A stretch of 64,000 nt of DNA from an uncultured Oscillospiraceae bacterium (GTDB lineage Bacteria > Bacillota > Clostridia > Oscillospirales > Ruminococcaceae), in contig CAKSLI010000006.1 of NCBI GenBank assembly GCA_934466475.1, positions 30,068 through 94,067 on the forward strand, given 5' to 3'. The notes below the pieces were generated by a model, which saw only the letters and a list, made by a program, of their open reading frames with translations, was not told where the DNA came from and did not search any database. The number at the start of each line of letters is the position of its first letter. Position 1 is the first letter of the stretch. Below, piece by piece: positions 32,766-41,821 of the stretch. Both the position numbers and the translations under genes were made by a program.

Positions 32766-33758
32766 TTATGCCGCCTTGTCGTTTGATTTTTCCGGGCGTA
32801 CCGCGTTTACGGTATATCCGGCGTCCTCCAGCAGGGTGATTATCGAAGGCTCGGCGTAGTAGTGCATAGTTCCGACAAAGACGAACCCGAGCTCGCCGTT
32901 TTTCAGGCTGTCGCTTATGAACTCTGCCATCAGCTTCTGGCGGGAGGTGTACATCATGTCGTAGTATTCTTCCCAGTCGGACGGGTTGTCTACGGTTTCA
33001 GGATCGTAGACTGAAAGCTCCCGGAAGAATTCATCGTCAAAGCTGCTCCACGCCGCATAAAGCTTCCGAGTATCCTCCGCCTGAGCCGCGATATTGTCAT
33101 CGCCCACGCACTCCGCAAGGGTAGAGAGCTGAATGCTCATCGGTATGCTTCCCATCATTCTGTACTGAGCCTCGCCGCCCTCTATCTCGCGCACCTCTTT
33201 CCTCTGGCTGTGCGCAAGCTCCAGAAGGAGGGACTCCGTGCCGTAGGCCGGATCAAGCCCGGCGCTGTCAGTCACCAGACCGCTTGCAGCTGACGCCCAG
33301 AAGAACGGGCAGAGGTATTCCATATTCTGCTGGTATATGCCCTTTTCGGTGAAAAATCCGAGCGTGTCCGCATAGGAATCTCCTAGCAGCTGTTCCATTG
33401 TGGTATCCTCCAGCCGGAGGTATGCGGCACATTTCCGCTGGAGGGATGCGTTCTGAGAAAACGCCGCGGTGTCCATTTCCGGAGCCACCCATGTGCTGTT
33501 GCTGAACGCGTCCAGGACATAATCAGGGTATTTTGTATCGGAGTTTCCGGCGTGCATGCTTCCAAGCATGAATATCTGCGCGCCAGTGGAGCTGTCCTCG
33601 ACCACCCAGAAGGGCGGGGTAACGCAGTCCTCCTGCGCCTGCGGCGCGAGGTCTACTGTGATCGGTTCGCCGGGCTCAGCCCTGAAGCAGCCCATAAGCA
33701 GCGAAGCCGCGGCAATCACCGCCGCCGCACGGAAAAAATCGCTTATCCGTTTCATCAT
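32766..33758 (-). CDS. TraB/GumN-family lipoprotein
   Basis: The 330-residue protein has a lipoprotein signal with lipobox LLMGC (C24) and the TraB/GumN motif pair: GSMHAGN near residue 66 and VGTMHYYAEPS near residue 297, both with metal-binding-type histidines. TraB/GumN/Tiki proteins are suspected or known metalloproteases; the bacterial role is unclear. It overlaps the small upstream gene by 4 bases, so they are translationally coupled. Confidence 0.88.
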   Translation of the reverse strand: MMKRISDFFRAAAVIAAASLLMGCFRAEPGEPITVDLAPQAQEDCVTPPFWVVEDSSTGAQIFMLGSMHAGNSDTKYPDYVLDAFSNSTWVAPEMDTAAFSQNASLQRKCAAYLRLEDTTMEQLLGDSYADTLGFFTEKGIYQQNMEYLCPFFWASAASGLVTDSAGLDPAYGTESLLLELAHSQRKEVREIEGGEAQYRMMGSIPMSIQLSTLAECVGDDNIAAQAEDTRKLYAAWSSFDDEFFRELSVYDPETVDNPSDWEEYYDMMYTSRQKLMAEFISDSLKNGELGFVFVGTMHYYAEPSIITLLEDAGYTVNAVRPEKSNDKAA

Positions 33759-33985
33759 TCTGCCTCTGAAAGCCTGCTGAAGCAGTCGTCGCAGGCTTCT
33801 TCCTCAGAGCCGTAATCGCTGAGCTCAAGGCGGTTGCCGTCCTCGCAGTAATACACCAGCCATCTGCCGCTTTCGTTGGTAAGGCAGATTCGCTGATCTT
33901 CATCCTCGCCGGTACCGCAGATATTATAATAGTAGTGCGGTATGTCCAGCTCAAATAGCCGGGTCTGTAATTCCTGTACTGTCAT
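33755..33985 (-). CDS. Small acidic protein, unrecognised
   Basis: The 76-residue acidic cytoplasmic protein has two short beta-rich segments (HYYYNICG; RWLVYYCEDGNR) and an acidic C-terminus (SEEEACDDCFSRLSEAE). The look resembles small immunity-type proteins but no family could be assigned. Its stop overlaps the start of the TraB-like lipoprotein gene (ATGA), and a GGAGGAAAT site precedes it, so it is a real coupled gene. Confidence 0.75.
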   Translation of the reverse strand: MTVQELQTRLFELDIPHYYYNICGTGEDEDQRICLTNESGRWLVYYCEDGNRLELSDYGSEEEACDDCFSRLSEAE

Positions 33986-34052
33986 ATTTCCTCCGTTTAT
34001 GTCGTCTTGCAGTGATTTGTTGCAGATATTATACTGTGAGTATTTCTGGGCT

Positions 34053-34661
34053 TCAGCAGAGCCGTCCGCTTATTTCAAACGCGGGGCCTTTCTGCCAGAG
34101 GAATGTTGAAAGGAGTATCTCAAAGCCCTCGCCGGGACCGCACATATAGTCGGCGGGGTGTCCCTTCGGGAGCCCGAATCCCGCGAGCAGATTCGTGATG
34201 ACTCCGCCGTGGGTGACCACTGCGGCGCGGCTGAGCTCCTTTTTCATCATGTCGCGGAAAATTATATCCAAACCGCTTATGCAGCGCAGCGAGAAATCTC
34301 CGAACTTCTCGCCGCCGGGAGGACAAGCCTCCGGGCCGCCCTTGAGCCATTCCGTGTATTCCGGGAGCTGTTCCAGCTCGTTCTGGCGCTTGCCCTCAAA
34401 TTCGCCGAAATCCATTTCTGCCATTTCGTCTACCTTGGCGAGCTTTATGTGCGGATAGATTATTTCGGCGGTTTCAACGCAGCGGGTGAGCGGGGAAGTG
34501 TACACCTGCTCAACGTCCGGATAAATCCCCTTTTTGACGAGCTGGCGTATATGTTCGGCTCCCTCGGGGCAGAGCGCGAGGTCTGTTTGACCGATGTACT
34601 TTCCCTCAAGATTACCCTGTGTAATTCCGTGTCGAATTAAATACAGATAGTAGTTTTTCAT
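34053..34661 (-). CDS. Histidine phosphatase family protein
   Basis: The 202-residue protein has the phosphohistidine motif LIRHG (H10 nucleophile) at the N-terminus, SPLTRCVETAE, EMDFGEFEG and a second histidine in VVTHGGVI. It belongs to the phosphoglycerate mutase-like branch that includes alpha-ribazole phosphatase CobC and general phosphatases. No cobalamin operon is adjacent, so the substrate is open. It is monocistronic. Confidence 0.92.
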   Translation of the reverse strand: MKNYYLYLIRHGITQGNLEGKYIGQTDLALCPEGAEHIRQLVKKGIYPDVEQVYTSPLTRCVETAEIIYPHIKLAKVDEMAEMDFGEFEGKRQNELEQLPEYTEWLKGGPEACPPGGEKFGDFSLRCISGLDIIFRDMMKKELSRAAVVTHGGVITNLLAGFGLPKGHPADYMCGPGEGFEILLSTFLWQKGPAFEISGRLC

Positions 34662-34837
34662 TGCTGTTTTTTTACCTTTCAGTTATTTATTTTTAGATTT
34701 TATAGGTGTATTATTACCAGAGGTCGTGCCGCAATATTTAGGGCAAAAAAGCGCGGCGCCGACTAAATCCGGATGTTATGCTGAATTATTATGTATAATA
34801 TCCTATCTGGCTGTCGATTTTTTGTGAAATATGACAC

Positions 34838-34866
34838 TTTACAAATCGGAATATTCAGTTTATAAT
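34838..34866 (+). promoter_or_regulatory. Promoter of the XRE regulator gene
   Basis: TTTACA (34838-34843), 17-base spacer, TATAAT (34861-34866). The rest of 34662-34928 is AT-rich with no other gene seen. Confidence 0.75.
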
Positions 34867-34928
34867 ATACGATATGGTATTATATAAAAATCGAAAACCA
34901 TGGGGAAATAACACTAAGGAGAAAATGT

Positions 34929-35597
34929 ATGAATAAAGACTTCCCTCGTATCATGACGCTGCTGCGTAAGGAACGGGGTCTCAGCCAGAAGCAGGCTGCT
35001 GCCGACCTTGAGGTGACTCAGGCGCTTCTGTCGCATTATGAGAATGGCAAGCGCGAATGCGGACTTGATTTCCTGGTGCGCGCCGCTGATTATTATAATG
35101 TTTCGGTTGATTATCTGCTCGGCCGCTCACCGATGAGCACCGGCGCGTCTGTTACCGAACAGCAGCTACCTGAGAGCTCCGAATCCGAAAAGTACGATGG
35201 AGTCCCGTCTGGGCTTACGGTATTTTTCCAGAAGAAGCTGCTCAACAACTCGGTGGATATACTGTTTGCACTGCTGATAAAGGCGAAGAACTCAGGGCTT
35301 TCGAAATCGGTGTTTACTTACCTGTCGCTGGCGGTCTACCGCTGCTTCAGAATGATATACAGCTCCGGCAGGCACAATGACGAGCACGGCTTCAGCATTC
35401 CGGAGGAAAAGGTCGGATCTCTCACCACCGCTGCTCTCGCCATTGAGGACGCCCGCGGCAGATCCGCCGGCATCTCAGGAGGCTCAGAGGACGAGAAAAT
35501 CACCACTGCGCGCATCGAGCAGGAATTCGCAAGCAAGGCGCCCGCGCTCCTCTCTATTGTGAACAGCGCTGAAAAGAGTCTGAACAAGCTCCAGTAA
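34929..35597 (+). CDS. XRE-family transcriptional regulator
   Basis: The 222-residue protein has an N-terminal Cro/CI helix-turn-helix (about 8-65: LRKERGLSQKQAAADLEVTQALLSHYENGKR) ending with VSVDYLLGRS. The remaining 150 residues are helical and unassigned, possibly a sensor or oligomerisation domain. AAGGAGAAAATGT precedes the ATG. Targets are unknown; neighbours are a histidine phosphatase (divergent) and a flippase (convergent). Confidence 0.9.
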   Translation: MNKDFPRIMTLLRKERGLSQKQAAADLEVTQALLSHYENGKRECGLDFLVRAADYYNVSVDYLLGRSPMSTGASVTEQQLPESSESEKYDGVPSGLTVFFQKKLLNNSVDILFALLIKAKNSGLSKSVFTYLSLAVYRCFRMIYSSGRHNDEHGFSIPEEKVGSLTTAALAIEDARGRSAGISGGSEDEKITTARIEQEFASKAPALLSIVNSAEKSLNKLQ

Positions 35598-35609
35598 AAT
35601 TGAATCCAT

Positions 35610-35638
35610 AAAACGGACAGCTTCGGCTGTCCGTTTTT
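35610..35638. terminator. Bidirectional terminator between XRE and flippase genes
   Basis: Stem ACGGACAGC/GCTGTCCGT with a TTCG tetraloop, A-rich left flank and T6 right flank. Confidence 0.93.
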
Positions 35639-37086
35639 TATTTGGCGGCAGGAGGCTGTTTTTCCTGCGGCGAGGATCTGCCTGTCTTACGCCTGAGGAA
35701 AAGATTCACTGCCTGGAGCGCCGTTCTGAAGTTCACTGCGCATATCGCGATGAATACAACGCAGTTGATGACATTCTGTAACGTCTCGTTGGTGAGGCAC
35801 ATTATTGAAACCGTCATTATCCCGATAAGGAACAGATTCAGCGCCATTTTCGGGTAGTTTACTTTCATGTAGAGATACTTCCTGGTATCTATCGCGCGGA
35901 AGATATAAACCAGCACATAGCTTACGAGAGTGGCGAGCGCCGCGCCCAGAACTCCCATCGGGGAATTCAGCAGGATAAGGTTGAGTACGACATTGCTGAC
36001 CGCGCCGATAACGCTGGATATGAACGAGTGCGTTGTTTTGTTGCATGCCTCGTAAATTGAGCTCAGGAAGTTGTTGAAGCTCTGGAACACCACCGCAGCC
36101 ACGAGGAACGGAACGTATATATACGCGCCCTCAAATCCCTTTCCGCCGAAGAATGGCATGATTATCGGGCGGAGCACCAGCAGAATGCCGGCCGCCGCAA
36201 TATACATCACCGTCTGCATCATGCTGAATACGTTCGAGTAGAATTCGCTTATCTTGCGGGAATTACGCTCGGATATAGCGGACATGTGCCACGCCTGGGA
36301 GAATATTCCCACCACGATCGCCGCGAGATTCGGGAACTTGAACGCGAAGGAATACACGCCGTTTGCGGCGCTTCCGTGGATAGCGGTAACCATGAAGGTG
36401 TCCGAAACGTTGATTATCCACCACATGACTGTGGTCGGCATGAGCGGTATGCTGTACCGTATCATGGACTTTGCAAGCATTGAGTCGTTGCCGAAAGGAC
36501 GATACTGCTTATACAGCTTCGCGCGCCATGTCAGGAATATTATCGAGATCAGGTCGCCCAGGGAGACGGACAGAACATATCCCACAACGCCGAGCTTGAA
36601 CACGCCCAGAAGGAGCAGATTCAGCAGTATCACGGAGAGCGTTGTCAGTATGCCGTCTATCGCGAAGAGCTTCACATGGCCGCGGGCACGGACGTATATA
36701 GCGCATATTCCCTTTATGCTTCCGGTGGCTACATACATATAGATGAGCCACTGATATCCGCTGAGCATAGGTATAAGCCCGACCAGCGGCACCGCCGCCG
36801 CAAACAGCACCAGTCCTATTATCGCCACGTTCAGTCCTATCGACAGGACGTGTTTGCCGTTGTTCGCCTTGTCCAGGGCATAGCGAAGCACACCCTCGTT
36901 TATCGAGAGCGTAACCACGGATATCAGCAGCGAAGAGGCGTTTATTATGTTGTTAACATCGCCGAACCCGCCAGTTCCGAGCATACTTGTGTAGAATTTC
37001 AGCATTACATACACGAGTATCTTGGAACCGAACTGACCTATCGCCAGAATTATGGTATTGCTTGCCAGCGTCTGGTATTTATTCAT
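35638..37086 (-). CDS. Wzx-type polysaccharide flippase (MOP superfamily)
   Basis: The 482-residue protein has about 12-14 membrane helices and the oligosaccharide-flippase pattern (NTIILAIGQFGSKILVYVML; FKFPNLAAIVVGIFSQAWH). It would flip lipid-linked saccharides across the membrane. No glycosyltransferases are adjacent, but a glycosylation cluster lies 9 kb away. The C-terminal tail is cytosolic and basic. The start is followed upstream by a palindromic element at 37159-37431. Confidence 0.87.
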   Translation of the reverse strand: MNKYQTLASNTIILAIGQFGSKILVYVMLKFYTSMLGTGGFGDVNNIINASSLLISVVTLSINEGVLRYALDKANNGKHVLSIGLNVAIIGLVLFAAAVPLVGLIPMLSGYQWLIYMYVATGSIKGICAIYVRARGHVKLFAIDGILTTLSVILLNLLLLGVFKLGVVGYVLSVSLGDLISIIFLTWRAKLYKQYRPFGNDSMLAKSMIRYSIPLMPTTVMWWIINVSDTFMVTAIHGSAANGVYSFAFKFPNLAAIVVGIFSQAWHMSAISERNSRKISEFYSNVFSMMQTVMYIAAAGILLVLRPIIMPFFGGKGFEGAYIYVPFLVAAVVFQSFNNFLSSIYEACNKTTHSFISSVIGAVSNVVLNLILLNSPMGVLGAALATLVSYVLVYIFRAIDTRKYLYMKVNYPKMALNLFLIGIMTVSIMCLTNETLQNVINCVVFIAICAVNFRTALQAVNLFLRRKTGRSSPQEKQPPAAK

Positions 37087-37158
37087 GTGTCGGATTTCTT
37101 TCGTTTATTCATGGCAATAACGTACAAGGGGCAGACCTTGTGCGGTATTTTTCATGGT

Positions 37159-37431
37159 AACCTCTAAAAACCGGGACACGAGCAGATTTCATACATGACT
37201 TATATCAGATGCTAGGCGTCAAACCGCAGCGTTTTCCGCCGTAGGCGGATAATGCGTTTACTGTATGTATTTCAAGGTTTGACAACGAAGCAGATGATAC
37301 GGGATACGCTGAATATAGCGAAGCGTAACAAAATCAGACGCGTGAGTTTCGCGTTTGAACGTGTCGATTTTGTTTTATTCAGCGTTTCCCTTTGGCATAG
37401 AAATCTGCCGTGAAGGAGGTTTTTAGAGGTT
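37159..37431. repeat. MITE-like palindromic element, family A copy 2 (long)
   Basis: Ends AACCTCTAAAAACC and GGTTTTTAGAGGTT. Compared with the copy at 29430 (opposite orientation) it has two additions: a nested inverted repeat of about 90 bases (about 37301-37390, arms containing AACAAAATC and GATTTTGTT) and a GC palindrome TTTTCCGCCGTAGGCGGA at about 37233. The right end is 9 bases from the tadA stop codon. Confidence 0.8.
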
Positions 37432-37439
37432 ACCTCATG

Positions 37440-37895
37440 TTATTTATCCCGCAGCTCCCGGAAAAATTCCGTCAGTATCGCGCCGCATTGTTCCATAAGT
37501 ATACGGCTGCGCACAAATGGAATGTGTGTGAACCGTTCCTCGAACAGATTCACCACCGAGGCGCAGGCGCCGTTTTTGTCGTCAAATGCGCCGTAGACCA
37601 GCCTTTTCAGCCGGGAATTCATTATCGCGCCGGCGCACATGGGGCAGGGCTCCAGCGTGACGTAAAGGGTGCAGTCGGTGAGCCGCCAGCTCCCCAGAGC
37701 CTTTGCAGCCTGCTCTATCGCAAGGATCTCAGCGTGGGCGGTCGGCGACTGGAGCTTTTCCCGGAGATTGTAGCCCTCGCCGATTATGCTTCCGTCAGGG
37801 GCGACAACGATGGCTCCGACCGGGCATTCGCCCAGGTCAAAGGCGCGGCGCGCGAGCTCCAGCGCCCTGGTCATATATTCTTCGTCTAAGGTCAT
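37440..37895 (-). CDS. tadA: tRNA-specific adenosine deaminase TadA
   Basis: The 151-residue zinc deaminase has HAE (54-56) with catalytic E56 and PCPMC (C84, C87). It converts A34 to inosine in tRNA-Arg(ACG). Length and the segment LEPCPMCAGAIMNSRLKRLVYG are typical of TadA. Its start lies 2 bases from the stop of the upstream large gene, implying cotranscription. Confidence 0.97.
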   Translation of the reverse strand: MTLDEEYMTRALELARRAFDLGECPVGAIVVAPDGSIIGEGYNLREKLQSPTAHAEILAIEQAAKALGSWRLTDCTLYVTLEPCPMCAGAIMNSRLKRLVYGAFDDKNGACASVVNLFEERFTHIPFVRSRILMEQCGAILTEFFRELRDK

Positions 37896-37896
37896 G

Positions 37897-40884
37897 CTAT
37901 ATTCGTTTGAGCGACTGGACGATGATCGTCAGAATGAGCCATACAACGTTATATGCCACTATCCAGAAGCTGTTGAGGAACGCATAATTCTTGAACAGCG
38001 CGAATATGAACACCAGGAGTATTCCCAGCGCTATGCCGAATATCTCCATTATGCAGCCCAGCTTGATGCGCTCGTTGAGCGCCTTTGCTCCGGTTATCGC
38101 GGAGGCGAGCGATGAGAATGTGCCATCGCAGGATACGGCCGCGCTGCCCTTTCCGGCGTACTTGGTGTGCTCCTCAAAGATATCGTGGGTCTCGGCGGGA
38201 AGAATACGGACGTTTTCCGGGTCGATGTCGAACAGCTCGGACACGGCGCCCTCGCTGAGCGCTCCGTCCACTGTCTTTATCAGCAGGCTGACGCCGTTCC
38301 TTGCAAGGCGGCGCACCTGCTCCTTTACCTGCGGATTTGCCGACAGGGAAACGAAGAACAGCATGCATACCTCGCCGGCAACCGAGAGGTATACGACCTC
38401 GTCGCCGAACTGATTAAGACCGGAAACTTTCTTTGAATCCGGTACTGCGATACCGTGTGACTTCATGTGCTCCCGCGTGCCCATAAGCAGACGTCTGCTT
38501 CCTATCCAGCCGGAAACGCCGAGTCCGCTTTCATAAACGCAGTTGGAGACTTTTTTCAGCAGTGCCGGCTGATAGTTCAGCATATTGAACATCGGGTCGG
38601 CAAGAATGCTGTCGGAGGCTACCGCAAGGCTTGCGCCGAAGATTATAGCCTCGTCCAGGGTAATAGCCGGCGAGCCGTTGCTGCCGTTCTTGTTGTAGTA
38701 CATATTCCGCACGGAAACGGACCCTGTCGGGAACAGCGTCTTTGCGTCCACAAGGGCGGAATTTACATCGCTGAAATCTTCAGCAGCACTGCATCCGAGG
38801 ATAGCCGCGCGGCGCTGACCTGTCTTCCTGGAGGCGCTGAGCATAGGCAGCATTACGATTAATGCGCCCGTGAATGTCGCGCCCATGCAGAGCACTGCGG
38901 AGAATGCCGTTGCAGCGAACGACCACTGATTCATTATGTTGGTGTTGCCGGTTTCAGCAAAGAAGCCTATGGCTCCGCCGATAACGGAAAGCCCGAGCGT
39001 GACAGGCGTGAGAACGCGGGAAAGCCTGTCGGAGGCGTCCTCGCAGTAGGTGGAGATTATAAAGTCGCAGAGCATTTCAGTCTTGCGCATGGAGGCAACC
39101 ACCGGGAAGCCGTCCACGGCTCCCCGGGCAAGCTGTTCTGCGTCCTCGCCGTCCGTGTATTCCACAAAGTACTTTTCGCTGTCGCCAGAGATGAAACGGA
39201 AGTTGTTCTTGGCGGCGCTGACGGTGCAGAGCTTCGACACCGTGTTGAAGCAGAGCGCTATCATGGATACCAGCAGATAGGAGAATGAACGGTTCATCGC
39301 AAGGTAGTTAGTCTCCGCCAGATACATTATTATGGCAAGGAGCGCCCCGATATGCGCGATTGAGCAGAGCGTGTCTCCGTCCGGCTTGCCCTTTATCAGG
39401 CGCGAGAATCCGTTGGTGATGACGCTGGAGCAGGCTCCGAAGCTCAGTATGCCTATGGTCAGATTGGTGTAAAGGAAGATATCCGGCTTGATTAGCTCGT
39501 TTAAAATCGGCACGGAATCTATCTTGAAGAAGTAGAATATCGCAGCCACGGCGGCAGCGGCGGTCAGCAGCAGGAGGATCGTCAGACGCCCCGCAAGACC
39601 CTTACCCGCCTTGCCGAGACGGTCAACGATAACAGTTTCGTCATCAAGGTCGATGATCTCGTCTTCCTCGTCCTCATCTTCGTCTGCGTCTTCCTCTTCC
39701 TCGTTCTCGTCCAGTTCATCGTCTATATCCTGGAGCATGAAGTTGGAAACGCGGCGCTTCTTGCGCGCTGCAAGAGCCTCTGCCTCGCGTACAGCCTGTA
39801 CCGGGTCGGTCTTCGGAAGAATGCTGGTGTCGATCACCTTTTTATCGTAATCAATATTCAGCGAACGCGGCGGGACCGCCTTTTCGTTCTCGATATCAGA
39901 CAGGGTGAGTGTGCGTTCCTCGGCGATGTTCTTTTCGCGCTGCTCCTTAAGCTTCTGGTTGAGGGAGGCAACAAGCGCTTCGCTGCTGCGATTGTCCTTA
40001 TCCGACTTTTTCTGTGCGCCCGGGGTGAACAGAACATCGTCAGCCCTGGACTGGTGCTTTTTGCGGCTGGTCACGGGGGAGTATTCCTTGACGCGCTCGG
40101 TCTCTCCTCCGGACATCTTTTTCAGGTCGTTTCCGGAGACTGCGAGCGTGTCGCCGATCTCTTCCGGCTTACCGCCGGAGTTTTTCAGCTCGTCAACGGC
40201 CTTTTCGCGGGATTCCATAGGGTTCAGGGAATCCAGAAGCTCCTCCGGTTCCTCAGCTGCCTTGTCAGCGGCAAGAAGTGCGCGGTTTATCTCCTCAATG
40301 CGCTTCATCTTTTTGAGCTGCTGTGTTTCAGAGGGCACCAGGTCGCCGCGGGTGTGGAAGATTATATCATCGTCAGCGGCGCCGGAAACTGTCGGCTTCA
40401 CAAACGGCTGAACGTGTTCGTCCTCGGGCTGTACCTCCCTGGCAAAGAGCTTTGAGGCCTCCTGCGGGGAAGAAAGCTCGGAGGTATATCCGGAGTGCTC
40501 CTTCTTTTTTGCGGAGAACTGCACGTTTTCTGCGGCGCGTTCCTTTTCCAGGCGCTCCTGTGCGCGCTTTTCCTCCTCAGCGCGGAGCTTCTGCTCCTTT
40601 TCGCGGCGCTTTGCTTCTTCCTCCTCCTTTTTGCGGGTGAGGCGTGCGCGGCGCTGCTCGGATTCCTCAGAGGCGCGGCGTATGCTTTCGGCGCGGCGGC
40701 GGTTCTCTTCCTCCTCGGAAAGCTCCTCCTCGGGCTTTTCCTCCGGCATGCGCGTGGAGCTGTGCGTATAGACCTTGAGCTCGTCCCCGATTATTTCGGT
40801 GACGCTCTCCGTGGATTTCGGCGTATCGCCGCGCTTGTGGTCTATCTCTGCCAGAATATCGTCAATGCTGTACTTGTCAGACAT
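37897..40884 (-). CDS. Large charged membrane protein with degenerate P-type ATPase-like core
   Basis: The 995-residue protein has two parts. Residues 1-425 are soluble and extremely charged, with a Glu/Lys/Arg coiled-coil stretch (50-125) and an acidic Asp/Glu run (389-416). Residues 430-995 contain about eight membrane helices arranged as in a P1B-type ATPase. LVDAKTLFPTGSVSV (711-725) aligns with the phosphorylation motif DKTGT, keeping an Asp (D713) but losing KTGT. The CPC helix motif is replaced by GATFTGALIVMLP (667-680 region) and GDGIND by SCDGTFSS (918-925). IGSRRLLMGTREHM resembles the nucleotide domain. It is probably a pseudoenzyme. Operon with tadA downstream; function unknown. 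Confidence 0.72.
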   Translation of the reverse strand: MSDKYSIDDILAEIDHKRGDTPKSTESVTEIIGDELKVYTHSSTRMPEEKPEEELSEEEENRRRAESIRRASEESEQRRARLTRKKEEEEAKRREKEQKLRAEEEKRAQERLEKERAAENVQFSAKKKEHSGYTSELSSPQEASKLFAREVQPEDEHVQPFVKPTVSGAADDDIIFHTRGDLVPSETQQLKKMKRIEEINRALLAADKAAEEPEELLDSLNPMESREKAVDELKNSGGKPEEIGDTLAVSGNDLKKMSGGETERVKEYSPVTSRKKHQSRADDVLFTPGAQKKSDKDNRSSEALVASLNQKLKEQREKNIAEERTLTLSDIENEKAVPPRSLNIDYDKKVIDTSILPKTDPVQAVREAEALAARKKRRVSNFMLQDIDDELDENEEEEDADEDEDEEDEIIDLDDETVIVDRLGKAGKGLAGRLTILLLLTAAAAVAAIFYFFKIDSVPILNELIKPDIFLYTNLTIGILSFGACSSVITNGFSRLIKGKPDGDTLCSIAHIGALLAIIMYLAETNYLAMNRSFSYLLVSMIALCFNTVSKLCTVSAAKNNFRFISGDSEKYFVEYTDGEDAEQLARGAVDGFPVVASMRKTEMLCDFIISTYCEDASDRLSRVLTPVTLGLSVIGGAIGFFAETGNTNIMNQWSFAATAFSAVLCMGATFTGALIVMLPMLSASRKTGQRRAAILGCSAAEDFSDVNSALVDAKTLFPTGSVSVRNMYYNKNGSNGSPAITLDEAIIFGASLAVASDSILADPMFNMLNYQPALLKKVSNCVYESGLGVSGWIGSRRLLMGTREHMKSHGIAVPDSKKVSGLNQFGDEVVYLSVAGEVCMLFFVSLSANPQVKEQVRRLARNGVSLLIKTVDGALSEGAVSELFDIDPENVRILPAETHDIFEEHTKYAGKGSAAVSCDGTFSSLASAITGAKALNERIKLGCIMEIFGIALGILLVFIFALFKNYAFLNSFWIVAYNVVWLILTIIVQSLKRI

Positions 40885-40912
40885 TTATCTCTCTCCTAAT
40901 TTTATATGCGGA

Positions 40913-41644
40913 TCAGCTGCGGTGCTTTACTACTTCGTACATGAGTATGCCGGCTGAAACCGAGGCGTTGAGCGAATTTACCTTACCGAACATGGGAAGC
41001 GACAGGATCATGTCGCAGTTTTCGCGGACCAGTCTTCCCAGCCCGAAGCCCTCGCTGCCGATTACCAGCGCAACAGCGCCTGAGAGGTCGGCCTTGTCGT
41101 AGGGAGTGCCGTCGGCCTCCATGCCGTAGACCCACACGCCCTTTTCCTTGAGGCGCTTTATGGTGTCCACGAGGTTCGCGACCCGCGCGACCTTCAGCCA
41201 CGCCGCCGCACCCGCTGAGGTCTTGAATACCGTGGCGTTGAGGGAGGCGCTGCGGCGCTTGGGGATTATCAGCCCGTCCGCCCCCGCCGCTTCTGCGGTA
41301 CGGATTATCGCGCCGAGGTTGTGTGGATCTTCTATTTCATCGGCGATGATGATGAACGGGGGCTTTCCGCGCTCTTCCGCGGCGGCGAGGATATCCTCAA
41401 CGGTGGAGTAGGAAGCGGACGCGAGCTCTGCGGCGGTGCCGCCGTGCTTCGGGGTACCGCATATCGAGGTGAGCTTTTCATCGCTGACTTCCTTGATGAC
41501 AACGCCGTTTTTCTTCGCCAGGGCGATGACCTTTCCGAGAGCCGCGCCTTTCTGGACGTAAACGGTGTCCAGCTCCTTTCCGGAGCTGAGGGTTTCGGTC
41601 ACGGCATTCTTGCCGTAAATGATATTGTTTTCCTGGTTATCCAT
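40913..41644 (-). CDS. rlmB: SpoU/TrmH-family 23S rRNA 2'-O-methyltransferase (RlmB)
   Basis: The 243-residue protein joins an N-terminal substrate-binding domain (YGKNAVTETLSSGKELDTVYV) to a knotted SPOUT fold with motif 1 DPHNLGAIIRTAEAAGADG, motif 2 ALVIGSEGFGLGRLV and motif 3 FGKVNSLNASVSAGILMYE. It likely methylates G2251 of 23S rRNA. ATG 41644 follows AAAGGAAAC; an upstream in-frame ATG has no site. It precedes the pseudo-ATPase gene by 28 bases, probably one operon. Confidence 0.93.
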   Translation of the reverse strand: MDNQENNIIYGKNAVTETLSSGKELDTVYVQKGAALGKVIALAKKNGVVIKEVSDEKLTSICGTPKHGGTAAELASASYSTVEDILAAAEERGKPPFIIIADEIEDPHNLGAIIRTAEAAGADGLIIPKRRSASLNATVFKTSAGAAAWLKVARVANLVDTIKRLKEKGVWVYGMEADGTPYDKADLSGAVALVIGSEGFGLGRLVRENCDMILSLPMFGKVNSLNASVSAGILMYEVVKHRS

Positions 41645-41771
41645 TATGTTTCCTTTGCAATATAATAAAGTAATATTATGAGTGCCGCGCATTAATATAC
41701 ATATTACATTATATCACATTTCCAGTTGTATTGCAACCCGGTCAGCACTTATTTAGGTGAAAATTTAATGA

Positions 41772-41797
41772 CAAAAAGGGGAGCCGTAGCTCCCCCT
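41772..41797 (-). terminator. Terminator of csoR-copA
   Basis: Stem GGGGAGC/GCTCCCC (41778-41784 with 41789-41795), T5 on the minus strand. Confidence 0.88.
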
Positions 41798-41821
41798 CTT
41801 TCAGTGTTCCGCGACTGCTGA

